A stretch of DNA of 64,000 nt from Solea solea. Lineage: Eukaryota; Chordata; Actinopteri; Pleuronectiformes; Soleidae. Below are positions 33,871-47,600 of this stretch, in pieces; position 1 is the first letter of the stretch, and every line of letters starts with the position of its first letter. The stretch lies in assembly GCF_958295425.1 (NCBI RefSeq), contig NC_081145.1, positions 20,320,465 through 20,384,464 of the forward strand, in the 5' to 3' direction. The notes beneath the pieces were generated by a model. The model saw only the letters and a list, made by a program, of their open reading frames with translations. It was not told the origin of the DNA and made no database searches. The position numbers were made by a program, and so were the translations under genes.

Positions 33871-33899
33871 TTGCCAGACCTCATAGAGGAAACACGTAA

Positions 33900-34278
33900 C
33901 AACTGAGCCATCAAAGGTGCTTGTGCCTGCGTGGGGTTGAGTTAAATGTTTCCAGTTAAAAGTCACATGCCAAACTGTTAAAATAATGTTATAAGACTAT
34001 TTGATGATCATTACACATAATTACACTTCAGAACATATTGACTGCTTAACTGTAAATGACCCAAATGTATCAATAACACCTGTTTCACACTGCCCTCTAC
34101 AGGCCAATAACTACAAATCTGGTCTGGTCAGGAGGCGGCCAGTCAATTGAATAATAGTGCAACTTTTTTGGAGAAAGAAAGCAACTGTATAGTAGATGTG
34201 GGCATTGTGAGCTTAAACTTGTAAGGTTGAAGCTGTAAGGATGCAAAGAAGCAACAAACCCTGCTACAGAGCAGTTTA

Positions 34279-34350
<72 letters not shown>

Positions 34351-35514
34351 ACATATATATAAAAGTGTTATATTATCGAACAATGTATTCACAATAAAAA
34401 CTTATTTATGATACAACATTAATCTATTAATAATACTACGAGAAATAATTATAACTTGATATTGAAAAGAGGGCCACAAAAAATCGATTACAGGGCCACA
34501 AGTTTGAGACATCTGCTCCAAAAACACGAGGAAGTCCCCTACTGGCTGCCATTCAATTGCGGCATCTAAAGCAATAAAAAAAAGATTGTTTCTATAGGAG
34601 TGCCTTTCTAGTGGAGAAAAGTGATGCAGTGTCCTTTAAGATGCCAACTTTGTTTCCTATGGGTGCCCTTCCAATCAAAAGGGGTGCCATGTGAAAGTTC
34701 CTTTCTGCCCCTACATGTCCCAAAGGGTGTCCTTAGAGGAAATAATGTTCTGTGCTGTTGAGCATGCACCCTCAAACTGATGAGGCATCTAAATAGAAAC
34801 TCACCCTTAACTGATTTGATTGTTTACCAGCTGTGCTTTTCCTATTGTTACCAGTCAAAATGCAGTAATTAATCCCACATTGAAGTCATAAGTGGGAAGA
34901 ATGTTCACTAGGAAAAAATATCTCAGAGCAGAATTATCAAGACTGGGATCTGTGCACACAGGTTTAAACAAAACAAACGTTAAAAGAAAATTTGGGTAAT
35001 TAGAACAAAACCAACAACTAAGTGGTTATTCATTAATCACTTAGGAAGTAAATGTTTGTATAAGTTGCTATTTATTATTGGTGTTTATTTATTTTTGTTT
35101 TCTTTCCTGACCTGACATTACAGCACGGTAGATGGCGACAATGCGCTGTTAAAGAACGAGAAAAAAAAAGAGGAAGAAAAAGACGAGGCCCTCTATCGGT
35201 CAGGCTCCAGAGTGCTAGTCCCTTTTTGTCCCGCGGTCAATTCATCGACCTGTCACGCTGAGAAGTTCGCAAATAGGTATATTTTATAGTTTGACTGTAG
35301 AAAAGTCGATATTTTCATAACTGAGCCTTATCTCAGTAAATGTTTTGCGGTGAGGACTGAGCTAAACTGAGCTAATTAGTCAATTGGTCACTCGCGTAAA
35401 ATGTGGATATCCGTTAAAATTTGAATTGTTTTTTTTTTCGTCTGTCAGCGAAAGCCTCAGAAATTCATTGCACATACTCCGTTTTCTTGCTTTGTCTAAA
35501 GGAGTGGGAGCACC
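33900..35514. promoter_or_regulatory. divergent upstream region between ankrd27 and tdrd12
   Basis: No coding region. The two genes are transcribed away from it. A plausible 5' UTR exon of tdrd12 ends at about 35275 (AATAG then GTATAT) and a matching acceptor (TCTAAAG) ends at 35501, 14 bases before the tdrd12 ATG, so transcription of tdrd12 probably starts near 35.1-35.25 kb. I see no clear TATA element. The left part is occupied by copy 2 of the 49-bp/TA repeat. Confidence 0.4.
34231..34343. repeat. 49-bp repeat plus (TA)n, copy 2
   Basis: Identical 49 bases at 34231-34279 in the same orientation as copy 1, followed by a TA microsatellite to 34343. The two copies bracket the predicted first exon and promoter of ankrd27. 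Confidence 0.9.
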
Positions 35515-38500
35515 ATGCCGATAATATCAATTCTAAAGGTAAGTGAGCTTTTCATTAATTCAACATGAACTTTTCATGTTCATGACATTCATTACCGTTT
35601 GGCCAAGCTTTGTGGTTAATGGCGGACAGCGGATTTACCTGTGGCGCGCGCCACTCTCCAATTTAGTGTTTCGCCTCCCTTTTTAATACGAGGAGACACT
35701 TTTTAAAGTTGATAAACCATAAACATAACATTTTACTGCCATTCCTGTGACACCTGCTCAGTTATGAATTAATGTCATGAATATGAAATGTAATATTTAA
35801 TACATACAACTGTAATGGATTACAACCGTTTTCATTGCATGGTGCCATAAGCATTTAGTAGCATGGATTAAAAAAATCCCAGTTTTTTACCACTTTTAAC
35901 AATCTGAACTATTTTATGGGATGGAACATTCAAATATTATGGGCCTTTTGAGGCAGCAAGAACTGTTAGGGTCACTTCTGATCTCTGCAGGTTGAGAACC
36001 CCTCCTGCCTCTGGGGCCGGGTGAGTCAGGACAACATAGAGAAGACAGAACAGCACAAGACTCTGCTGACTCAAATTAACCTCTTCTACCATGACGTCAA
36101 TCTGGACCTGCACAAGCTGAAACCCATGTCAATAGAGGAGGGACAGGTAATGCCCACCTGTTACTGTCTTCACCAATATTTGTTACAGAATTTCTCTTGT
36201 TAGGAAACACCTTTCTGTGACTGTAGTTGAACTGGAGGTAGATTGGATGTAAGTGAAATGTCCCCTCAGGTGTATGTGGTGTACTGGTCAATGATGAAGT
36301 CGTGGTGTCGGGCTGTGGTGGAGTCAGTTGTCAAAGACTCGGCGTCCTGTAGGGCTCGCTGCCTCCTGGTTGACTATGGAGAACGACTCGTCATCACCAA
36401 AGATCAGTAAGACTGGAGCACAATTCCCTCTTAACTTAGCTGTTATTGTATTGTGTCAAAGTAGAAGACATTGGCCCCGTTCAGACCTGGTAATGTCATT
36501 CATCCTGAAATCTGATCACATGTGAACAACATCTTGCAGATTTTAAATCTTTGGATGTTGAAACTAAAACCTATGGTGATGTGGGACACAAAGACCCTGA
36601 CTTGGCTCTTTGTCAGCCTTTAAATAAAAAGAAGATTGTGTCCCATCTACTTAAAAAAAAAAAACATCTTATGTTTTTCAGATAGTTCATAGCTTCGCTG
36701 TCTGTAGCAATGGAGTGCATTTAAATATTTACATTTTTTATTATTTGGAAAATACAGACTGTTTTCATTGCATTGTTCTAATGTGATAATCATACACAGT
36801 CAAGCAGTCTCGTAGTATTAAAGTAACACTAAAATAATCTTATAATAATTAAACTCTTTAAAAAATAAATTTAGCATAGATCCTGATTGCATCTTGTCCT
36901 CAGAATGGGTGTTAAATTGACAGTTTGTATTGCAAGTTACTTTCACATTGCGAAATTTACTGCATGTAAGAATGCAGTGAATGATCACATCATCTCTCTT
37001 AAGGTTCTGCTTCAGTGGCAGGGTGTGACGGAAGTTGCGCTCATAAGTATCATGGGCCAAGGTGGATACCAGAAGAAGTAGTTGTAGTAATAATAATACA
37101 TTTGAACCTTTTTCTTGCCTTGGTCTGACTAGGATCCGAGTTGCTGTTGATAAATTCCTCCAGCTGCCTTTTTGGATGAGGAAGTTCCACCTGGCAGGAC
37201 TCAAACCAACAACCCTTCGAGTGTCTTTGTTTGAGGAAAAGGCAGAGTTGGTGTAAGCCAAGTTCCCTGATTACCACAGTTGAAGGACCTGTGATCTCTT
37301 TATTGTGAAGTTTATTATGTCTCAGAGAAGTCTTTACATTTTGTGTGAGGCATTGATGCACTCTTAAACACAGGGCACGCAGTCCATAAGCACTTTACAA
37401 AACTCAACAACAAAACAGAAAATAACAGGAGAACAATGATTCTCCCTGCAGAAACTGCATCTTGTCTGATCAGGGTCTTGATCTTTTTCTCCGCAGGCCA
37501 TCCACTCAGTGGGACAGCTCAGCTACGCTCTACCTGCACAACCTGTTACAAGGTGAGCAGCTGTGAAAATTTGATGTATCCTAAATTTTTGTGCAGTGAG
37601 TTTGATTTTAAAATAACATTATTATTATTATTATTTAGCATCAACTCTGACAGAGGCTGTATTGTTTGAAACCGAGTCAGACTCAACCTCCATCAAGCTC
37701 TACCTTACTGTTGGAAACATCAAGGTGAGTTTTAATCTCCCCAAGTGCAGGACACAAGTCACATATTTCTTCTTTTTGTTTGGCAGTTGTTTTTTGTGAT
37801 GTATGTTGTATTTAACATTTTCTTGTACAGTTTTTTTCTCAGCATGGAAATAACTTAAATTTAAGTTATGTAAACGTTTTTGTTTTTTTTTGTTTTCATA
37901 GATGTGTGTAAATGATGACCTTGTTGCAAAGAAGTTTGCAAGTTATAGCAAAGGGTCACCTGAAAACACTAGATTGGACTTGTTGGATCGCATTCCCAGC
38001 ATCTTAACCCTGACTGTCTCTACACCTTCAAACAAGCTGACAGCAAAAAACCAACCATCCCCTGGTAAACATACAGATGCACCTGTTCATAACTGTGGCC
38101 CCGATATACTCAAGACAACAGGGTGGATTGTATTGTTTCTACCACATAAGGTATCTGTGAATGTTGAAGCATCTATGTGCACACGTGTGCCTGTATGTGC
38201 AGCTCAAAGACCACTGTGGACAAGGTCCATGTTATAGCTGTTTATAATATTACATTACATGTCATTTAGCAGACACTTTTATCCAAAGCGACTTACAATG
38301 GAATTGAGTACAATCAGCCAGGGGTGGAGTCGAACTTGCGACCATTGCGACCATGATGTCTTTCACACACAGGGTACCGGTCTTAACCACTGAGCCACTT
38401 CACCCCTTATCATATAGATTAGTTCTCCTAACTTGTCCTGCAATCACAAATGTTTACTTTTATTTCTAAATGGGTAATGTATGATCTTAAAGCCAATATA

Positions 38501-41500
38501 CATGAAGAGCTTCTCACACCCAGACATTGTCTCTCTTTCATAGTGACATTAACACTGACCCCAAATCTGGTTTAACTCTCAGTGATATCAAATGGTGCAG
38601 TTGTTGGCAGAGCAGATGATTGGCTAACAGCGTCATCTTCATCTCAGGTCAGTAGTTCTGCTCACTGTTTTGCTATCAGTACTGCAGTAAATATCCATAC
38701 ACATTGATATCTGACCTTTGCTGTTTAAGAGCCAACAGCATGAGCTGATGACCTTTGAGGGGGACATCAAACCAAACATTGCAGATAAACCGACAAGCAA
38801 CCGGTCAAGGAGCAGCTCTCACCCTGCTGCTGTAGATAGGTGAGCACACACATCTGGATCAACTGGCCAATTTGCTGTTGAACAGATATGGTGGTGATAA
38901 GTTGATTGACCTGCTCCCATGATGTCACAGTGACTCATCAGATGGCACAGACTCATCTCTGGCTGCAGCTCTGACCAGAAACCTCAGCCTTTTCAAGTAA
39001 GGGCCGATCTAATTTATACACCTACCATGTCATGTGATTGTAACCCTAACCCTAACCACTGTAGTAAGCCAACAAGCACATTTCATGTGACTGACTGATT
39101 CTGAGAGCGGCCTTCCTTTGCTACAGGTTCTGGAAATTTCTGAATCCTGGCAGTATCTTCCATCAGCCAGCTAATAGTGTGAGTTCATTTACTGTATTAA
39201 AGTCTTCTCCTGGAGGACATTTGATTTTCAGAAGAATAATTTTATAGGTTCTGAACATTGAATGGTTTAGGTTCAGTGGACTGTTGTAGCTGAGAAATAG
39301 TGGTGTAAGGATATACCAGTTTATTGATGGCAGATGTTTTTTATTAGTACACATATGATTATATTGTGTAACTAATCCAGAAATAGTTTTTCTTTCTACC
39401 ACAGAGCTGTAATGATGTGGTTCACATTGTAACTCCCTAGGTATTTGTATCTTTATAAATACAATAAACACAGATGAAGGTGAAACTAATTGTATGCAAA
39501 TTAGTATTTGACAGCAATAATGATATAGTGAAAGCCTGATGTGTCCTAATCTATTCAGTTTCCCTCTTATTCTGTCAAATTTAGTAAACTGTCCAAATAA
39601 TTCTTCAAAAATTAACTAATAATACTAAATATTGAGTAATCTGATTATTTAGATTTTAAAGCAAAAAACTTGTTTTGTTTCACTTTCAGGTCAGTCAGCA
39701 TGAAGAGCTTAGCCATGGTGAACCTAAAGAGACGATTGCAGCCTCCGGCACCTGCATAGGACAGGAAGAGTAATGTCTTTAACAGTTTCAAAAATTCTGT
39801 TCATAAATAAATCAATACATTTTCACATACCTTTGTCTTACCACGACCAACCAAAAAAGTGCAGTTTAAGATCAGTCCCCCCAAAGTTTTGTTCCATGAA
39901 TCTGCATTTTATATACCTAATATTTCACTTGTGTGTTTTTAACATGTCTTTACACAGCAATCAGCCAGTAACAGTTGATGAAGAGGTTTTCCATATGAGG
40001 TGAGGATGCCGGCACTTTCTTCCTTTACATTTTAAATAAGCCAACCGTTTGCACAGTGTGCCCCTAAAGTGATATTACAATGCACTTGTCTTTTCAGTAG
40101 TGGAAAAAGTGAAGATGCAGATATTGACCTAAATCATGTAGAAAATCTGGCAGATGAAGACACAAGGTACAGTTCTATGTTTTGCACAATTTAAATAGTT
40201 GCATAGCTATGTTGCAGTATAAATTCATTTTAGGAAATTATGGCCTTTGTGTCCTCAAAGGAGGAAAAGATAATTCAGATTATGTCTAGCACAAAGTTCC
40301 AAAGTCAGCATCCGATGGTATGAAGATGTGTTGGTGTCCGTGGAATGGCATGAGTGTCACATAACTTAAGTCATCCAGCAAGCAAGAGTAGGAGAGAATT
40401 CCACATTCAAAACATCAATAATGAGAGGATGTGTTTTAGTTCATAACCTCTTAACTTTCCGCAGCTCCAGTAGATCAGTACAGTCAGGACCAACAGAGGC
40501 AGAGATGCCACGGAGGAGTAAAATGGACCAAACCTGTTCAAGGTGAGACGTAGATGTTTAGTTTAGTGTAAAATATTGAAAATTATACATTTTGTGATAG
40601 AATTAAACTTACCTAGTATGTCTCTCTGCTCAGACACCAGCTACTGAGGGTCAAAATTTACCATTGGCTTTCCTAGTCCATTCTTTCTTCACTAGTACAC
40701 TCTTTTGTCTGTCTCTTATCTAATCAGCGTGAGGCTCATCATCCCAGACTCCTCTTTTTTTAATGCTGGAGCTGTTGATCTGTGTTCTTTCTTTATTTCT
40801 TTCTCCACCACATGAAGCATGGAGCACCGTTAGACAACTGTAACTCTTCCCACTCCCCACTCTGCCTTCTTCACACTCTCCCTCTTGACAATTTTCCAAA
40901 TCAGGCATAGGGTGGAGTTAGTTGCAAAGAAGGGGGTTTAGTTACACTATAAAAAACTGTAGAATAATAATTAAGGCAATATTTCTCTTGTAACATAATT
41001 GTGTGTAAGTACGATTCTTAGAAGTGTTCAAAGTGAAATGTCTTTTATACCCTTAATACCAAAGATGGCTGACTGTTGTCTTGTCACAGGTTTTTGGAGT
41101 GGTTGAATCCGGAGCCTCTGGAGTCTCATCCAGAGGCTGGAGACGATGCTGTAGGTTTTACAATGTCATTCTTAAAAAATGGTTAAGAATGACACTTAAC
41201 TTTTTGAATAGCAGAAGCTAATGCTGTTTTGTTTTTTTCACTTTTGCTCTGGTAAAACTGCTGCAAAATTAGCAAGTGCAGCAGGTTGTCACTATTGCTA
41301 ATAATAACATCTGATTTTCTTTGTACTGTAGCCTGACTGTCCTCAGGTGGTTCCTAGTGATCCGATGAAAAGTGGCATTTTGGTGCACTCAGCGTTCGCA
41401 GTTCAGCCCTGCACCAGTTTGGAAGATGCGCCTATCACCGATGCTCTCCGTTCGGTAAACAAGAATGCTCCCTGAGTTTTGTTTAACGCTGTTTAGACTT

Positions 41501-44500
41501 TACAATCATTCAAAAAAAAAAAACAAGCATTAAGAAAAATAGAACAAGTAATGGTAGCAGACTTCAGCAAAAAATGTGTTCACAATTAAAGGATTGCAGT
41601 TGTCGTTTTGAAATTTAAAATGAGATTATTCCAAGGTGTAGAAAATGATGAAAAAGAGAGGGTTTTAATAATAAGTTAATTAAAAAAAATTGATTTAGTT
41701 TTGAAAAAATGGAAGTCTTGTTATTTCAGTGATTATTAAATTTCATCTCAATTAAAATGAATAATGGTTAAGCATTTTGCAAAGATCCTATAAGTTTTCT
41801 TTTGTTAAGGACTTTTAAGTTTCAGTATAGATTTTCAGAAATTGAGGAATAATATAAGCCTCTTATTTTGTGTTATTATTTTGTCACTGTCATAAGGTTT
41901 TATATTGCAAGCATTCTCATACTTGACTGGTGCATCTGGCTGCTGGTCAAGGTCAGAAAAGTAAGAAATTATTTGAAAAATGCCGTAATTATAGGATTAA
42001 AGCATCTTTTAAATAATTTCTGATGGCATCATATGTTATAATAAAATAAAATAAAATATATATATATATATATAATAAAATAAAAAAATTAAACAAAACA
42101 TCAGTCTGTCTGACTTGTTGCTTTCAGCTGATTGATGTCACTGTCCATAGAATTCATGTTGTGAGGGAGTGTAGTGGCATAATTGCTGTTTGCCAAAGTC
42201 TATATTGTGTCTGTACACCAGACGTTAGTGGTACTTGAGTGACAGCTTTATACATTCTTCACACAGGGGCTATTATCAACATAATTAGAAACATACATTA
42301 GTAGAGGAGCAGGTGAAGTATCAGTGATCCAGCGCAACTAAAACATTTAAGAAAAATTAGATGCTACAACATGATTGGTTGTTAAATGTGCAGAGCTGGC
42401 GCTAAAGTCCAAGGAAAGTCCTTTCAATTAGTGAAAGTTAAAAGTTCACAATGGCTGTCCACTTCCAGGTGCTCCGGAGGAAGCAGTACAGCACTCTGTC
42501 TCCAGCTGACCGTTACAGCTGGCCACCTGTGTCTCAAGGACACAACACCATTGTCATCTCCCAAGGTGCTGACCAGCCACTCAGCTACCTCGCCCCACTC
42601 CTTAGCCACGTCCTGCTGAGCTCCATCTTCTGCTCCTTCACCTCCAGCACAGGGGTGAGTATATCAGTGGTGCTTTTTTTCCCCTTTGAAATTAACCTTG
42701 TCCATTTCAACCACGGCCTGCTACACCACCATTAGCCTGAAGCTTTGAGTTCTTTTAGGAATTGTTAATGTACTGATGTGTTTATATCCAGCCCATAGTG
42801 GTGGTGCTGTGTCCAAAGTGGGAGAAGGTCCAGACAGTGTATGACCTACTGGAGAATATCAAGGGTGCCCAAATCCTTCATCCATTCAGTCTGTTGGTGG
42901 GTGTCGGGAAGGACGAGGCCAAGACTGTCAAGATCCCAAAGAACTGTGAGCAAAGCACATTCTCTGCTGGTGTTCAGCAAATGACTGCTCATTTGTGAAA
43001 TTATTGGGACAAAAAAAATCAGTTTGTTGCTACAAAGAATATCTCAAAATAGGAAAATATTTGCTTTAACCAGGCTTGCTGTTGGTGACCACTCCCTTCA
43101 GTTTGGTCCGTCTGCTGTCCTTCCACTGCTTCATGTTCCTGCGTCTGTGCCACCTGGTGCTGGACGAGGCCGACCAGCTCTTCACTCATGCTCCAGATGA
43201 GGTTAACATTCATTATCTATACTTGTTAGCTGTTGCGCTAAAATAAAAAGCTGCCAATGGCTGAAAATTATGTAATGTAGTCATCAAAATGATCTACATA
43301 CTCTGATGGAAATAGACAATGTTTGGTCTGTTTTGACGGCAGTTTTTAGAGTTGGTTGTACAGATAATTATTGCTGGTTATTTGGCTATAGTTGGCAACA
43401 CCTGACTGATTATACTCCTGTTTAAGAGTAATTTTTTGTAATAAATTGTCTAGATGAGATGAGTATCAGCGTTTGAATGTTTCCCAATCTTGAACTTCTA
43501 ACTTTCCAAATCTTTTCTTTTTTGTCAATCTGTACAGCATGCTTGAACTTTTTGGCAATCGGCAACAGAAAGACACCACACAGCATTCAGTTTACACAAT
43601 GTGGATATGAGATGTTTCATTTGTTATCACTGGCACTGAAATACAGTGACTCAGGGTACTTAACACCTGTACACTGTACACCACTGTCCAACTTTTCAGC
43701 ATGTCTTAAAACATAAATGTCCTCCTGGTAGATGGCAACCATCTTGCAGCATTTCCAGAAGGTGACCTCCAGTGAGGGGAATGTCTCCTGGCCTCAGCAG
43801 CTTGTTGCTGTGGCCAAGCAGTGGACAAGTCAGATGGAGGCATTGTTAACCAATTATATGCCATATCCCTGCATTGTCATAACCATCCCCGAGGAAGCTG
43901 CTCTCTATGGTCACGTTCAGCAGGTCAGTCATAAGAGCTAAAGCTTGTTACATTTGCCATGATACACTTATAGCTCATTAGATGTTGATGTAACAAAATA
44001 TGATTATTAGCATTAATCTAAGTACAATTCAAGCTCAATATATATACTGTAATTACTGTAGATGTGTAGATATGATTGTGTTTTTCTTCACACAGCTCAT
44101 CCTCATGACTCCAGAGAGCAGCAAGATCTCAGAACTTTTGGGCACACTGGATTTCAGCCTTGATGTTTGTCAGAAGACTCTGATCATTACCAACTCTGCT
44201 CATGAAGTTGAAAATGTGTTCATGGTAATTGAACAACTCTATTGCATTTTCAGTGCTACCAGAAGATTCAGAACCACCACCAGCCTTTTGTTTGACTAAA
44301 AATTGTCTTTCTCTGTTCAACATTACTTTCAGACAGGAAACCTTTTGGTTTTGATCATGGGGAATAGAGACCATCATTTTAAATACTTAATCCTAACCTG
44401 TGTCTTTTCTTATCCTCAGGCTGTAAAGAACAAATCATTGTTCTGTCTCAAGACTCACGAGGGCTTAACACACCAGTTTGAGTTTGTCATCCAGGAGTGG

Positions 44501-44553
44501 AGGAAAAACATCGGCCGTGGCACTCATGTTATTTTGGGTAATAATAACATGTT

Positions 44554-44606
<53 letters not shown>

Positions 44607-47600
44607 AAGCTTTGTGAACTGAAATTCCTCCCTTAACATTAACAGCACTGCTGTATCTCTTTTTTTTTATTGGCAACCACTAACCTGTAGTAACCACCAA
44701 TGAGTGTCTCAAGTGTTTTGGGATCAAAGATGCCACTTGCGTCATCCACTACGGCTTTCCCACTTCTCCCAAGCTGTTTGGCAGCCGACTCCTCTGTTTG
44801 TCTGACAACTTCAGAAACTTCTCAGGACGGGTGAGAAGGAGCAAGTCTTGATTTAATTAAGTCAGAATTAATCTAACTTAATTAGAATAATGGTGGATAA
44901 AATGTTTTTCAGTATGAATGAAGATTCACACTTGCACAATCTATAACTTGTTTAATTTGTATGTGATCTCTCCTCTTAGGTTTTTACCCAGGATCAAACG
45001 GAGAGCTGTCCTAGTGTCATCAGGTCAGTGCTGCTGATTTCAGAGAGGAATGCTTCTCATGTTGTCGGGGTTCTGCGCTATCTGGGAAGAACGGACGCTC
45101 TGCTGCCCCCTGAGCTGCTGTCCTTCGCTCAGGGTGTCCTTGTGGCACGGGAGGATCTCAAGATCAACAGACCTCTTTGCAGCTACCTGAAGAACTTTGG
45201 AGTTTGCAGGTCTGCTTTGCATTTCTCTTCAATTAATGAAGGTCTACAAAGTGGTTTTAATTTACTGTTTCCTCTGGTGTTTTAATGTGAGTAAATCTAT
45301 GAAATGCCATTAAAATGCTTTTGTTAATTATTCTGAAGAAAAGTGACCATGGTTCAAACAGCAAATGTAGAATATATAATACATAATGTGACTGTGTGTT
45401 TCTCTCTGTAGAGACAGCAGTACATGTTCTGACCGTCACAGGTTCGTTTCCCAGCTCGACCAATCTGAGCTCCCCGCCTCTGGAGTCATAGAAGTGAGGA
45501 TGCACATTTTTTTTTGTAATTTGTTGAGTGAGTTTTTTTTTTTTTTAATTACAAATTTCTGTCAAATTTTTTTGTCTCACTCATGTTACAGAGCTTTGTT
45601 ATTAACAGGCTTTGTCAAATAAATCGAAGTAGCCCTAAAGTTTGCCTACAATGCAAACATTAGCATTTGCTGAGCTTATTTCAAATTGTCAACTGTCTAT
45701 GTATCCTATAGAATATTTAAAAAAAATAAATGCTAGTTTAAGTTAATCTGTTGCCAAATACTGTCCCAGGTCGTACCAGTCTCCATCAAGACAGCGTCTG
45801 TCTTCTACGGTCGAATCGTTACAAAAGACAGTGGTTTTGATAGCTTGGCATCAGAGATGACTTCTTACTATGCTGATAAGAAACCAGGAGCTGAAGTGTT
45901 GGTGGAGGGAGGCTTGTATGCCGTGGAAGAGGATGATTTCTTCCACAGGTATGACATAATCATTTAATACAACATCAGGAATTGGTCACACAGCAGCAGA
46001 TTAGACTAACCTTAAGACTAATTATATTGGTTGACCCCCGAGTTACAAAACAAGAAAACCCTGTTGGTTTGTTTGAATTTTGCCAATTTGAATAGGTCTG
46101 TCTGAATTTGAGCTATTAGGGGATGTAACGTAACTGTGTGCTCTCCTGCAGGGTGAAGATCCTCTCTGTTCCAGACAGGGGTACCTGCTTGTTTTTCACA
46201 CTCTTTGTTCGGTTCATTGATGTGGGAAAGGAGGAGGAGGTGAAATCTCACCAGATCCTTCAGCTGCCAGAGCAGTTCCACGCTCTGCCTGCCCAGGCCG
46301 TGGAGATCATTGTCTGCTCGGTCAAACCAGTTGATGCTGAAATCGACTGGCACCCAAAGGTTCCTGCTGATTTCCTAATTTTGTAACCATGTAACCATTA
46401 TACAGTGTTTCCTCTAGATCTACTTGTATGAGGGTAGATTGGGGTTGGAGCATATTTTGAAATTGATTGATATTCAGATCAAGTATTTAACAACTCAAGG
46501 AGGAGACTCAATCAGACAGTCGAAATCCTGCCCACTTTGCAGGCCAGCTTTAACTTTAAGCGAATCTTTATGCTAGATGTAAAATATTGACTATGACTCT
46601 CATAACAAAAAGAAAGACCCAGTCTATTTCAATCTGTTCTGCAGGTCACCAGAGCCATCAGCCAGAAGATCAAAGGTCTGCAGCACCGGGCCAGAGCTGT
46701 TCTCAGTTTGGGAAACACCGTCTTTGTTGATTCCATGGTTTGTTTTCTTCTGTTTATCATTTCTGTGTATTTGCCAACTAATCCACAGGCTCTGCATGTT
46801 TGGACTAATATGAAATATGTGTGGACACCAGCAAATGTTATTATATCATGTTCTTTGAGGTCCGGGTGACTCGGGTACCGGGTATGAAAACCGTTATCAA
46901 CGAATATGCCGTCCGGTCAGAGATCCTGAATACTGGAATGGGAGTCGGCAACCCAGAGCATCTGGACCTTCTGAAGCAGCTTTGCCAGGGAGGTGAGACC
47001 AACAACGGCAAAGAGGCGGGTCACATTACTGGGTAAGGAAATGCTGCATTGAATTAACAGGATTTATTAGCCATTCTTACCAAGCAAAGACAGAAGTAAC
47101 ATGTCGCTGGTGATTTTGTAGGTTGAAGGACGGATCAATGTCTCCAGAGCTCAGGATCAAAGCCGAGGAATGCGCTATGGCCGAAGTCTTCAGGGCAGCA
47201 GAGGCCAGAATGCTTTCTGACCTTCCTCAACTCGAGCCAGTGCCTGACCTTCCTCAACTCGAGCCAGTGCCAGACCTTCCTCAACTCGAGCCATTAAATC
47301 TAGTGTCTTCAATGAAGCAGTGCCCAGTCCCAGAATCATCACTTTGCCCTGTCTCACTGTGTGATCAGGAAGTCTTGTCAGATATTCAGGCTGCAAATGA
47401 ACAGAGGAGTAATCACACTGGGAAACAACATTCATTTGAACATATAAGGTTTGTGTCTTTACCAAGGAGTGCTGCTTTGATAGATTCAGATCAGTCAAAA
47501 ATCACTAGGTTTGCCTTTTGTCAGACTTTAAAACTTGTCGTCGTTTTTTTTTTGTCTAATCTGTGCATTAAAGGTCACTTGGTCCTTTTACACAGGAATG

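Noticed and set aside
37902..38237. tdrd12 exon extended to 38150 or to the stop at 38235
   Set aside because: The donor at 38065 gives the phase needed by the next exon (38583); the donor at 38151 does not.
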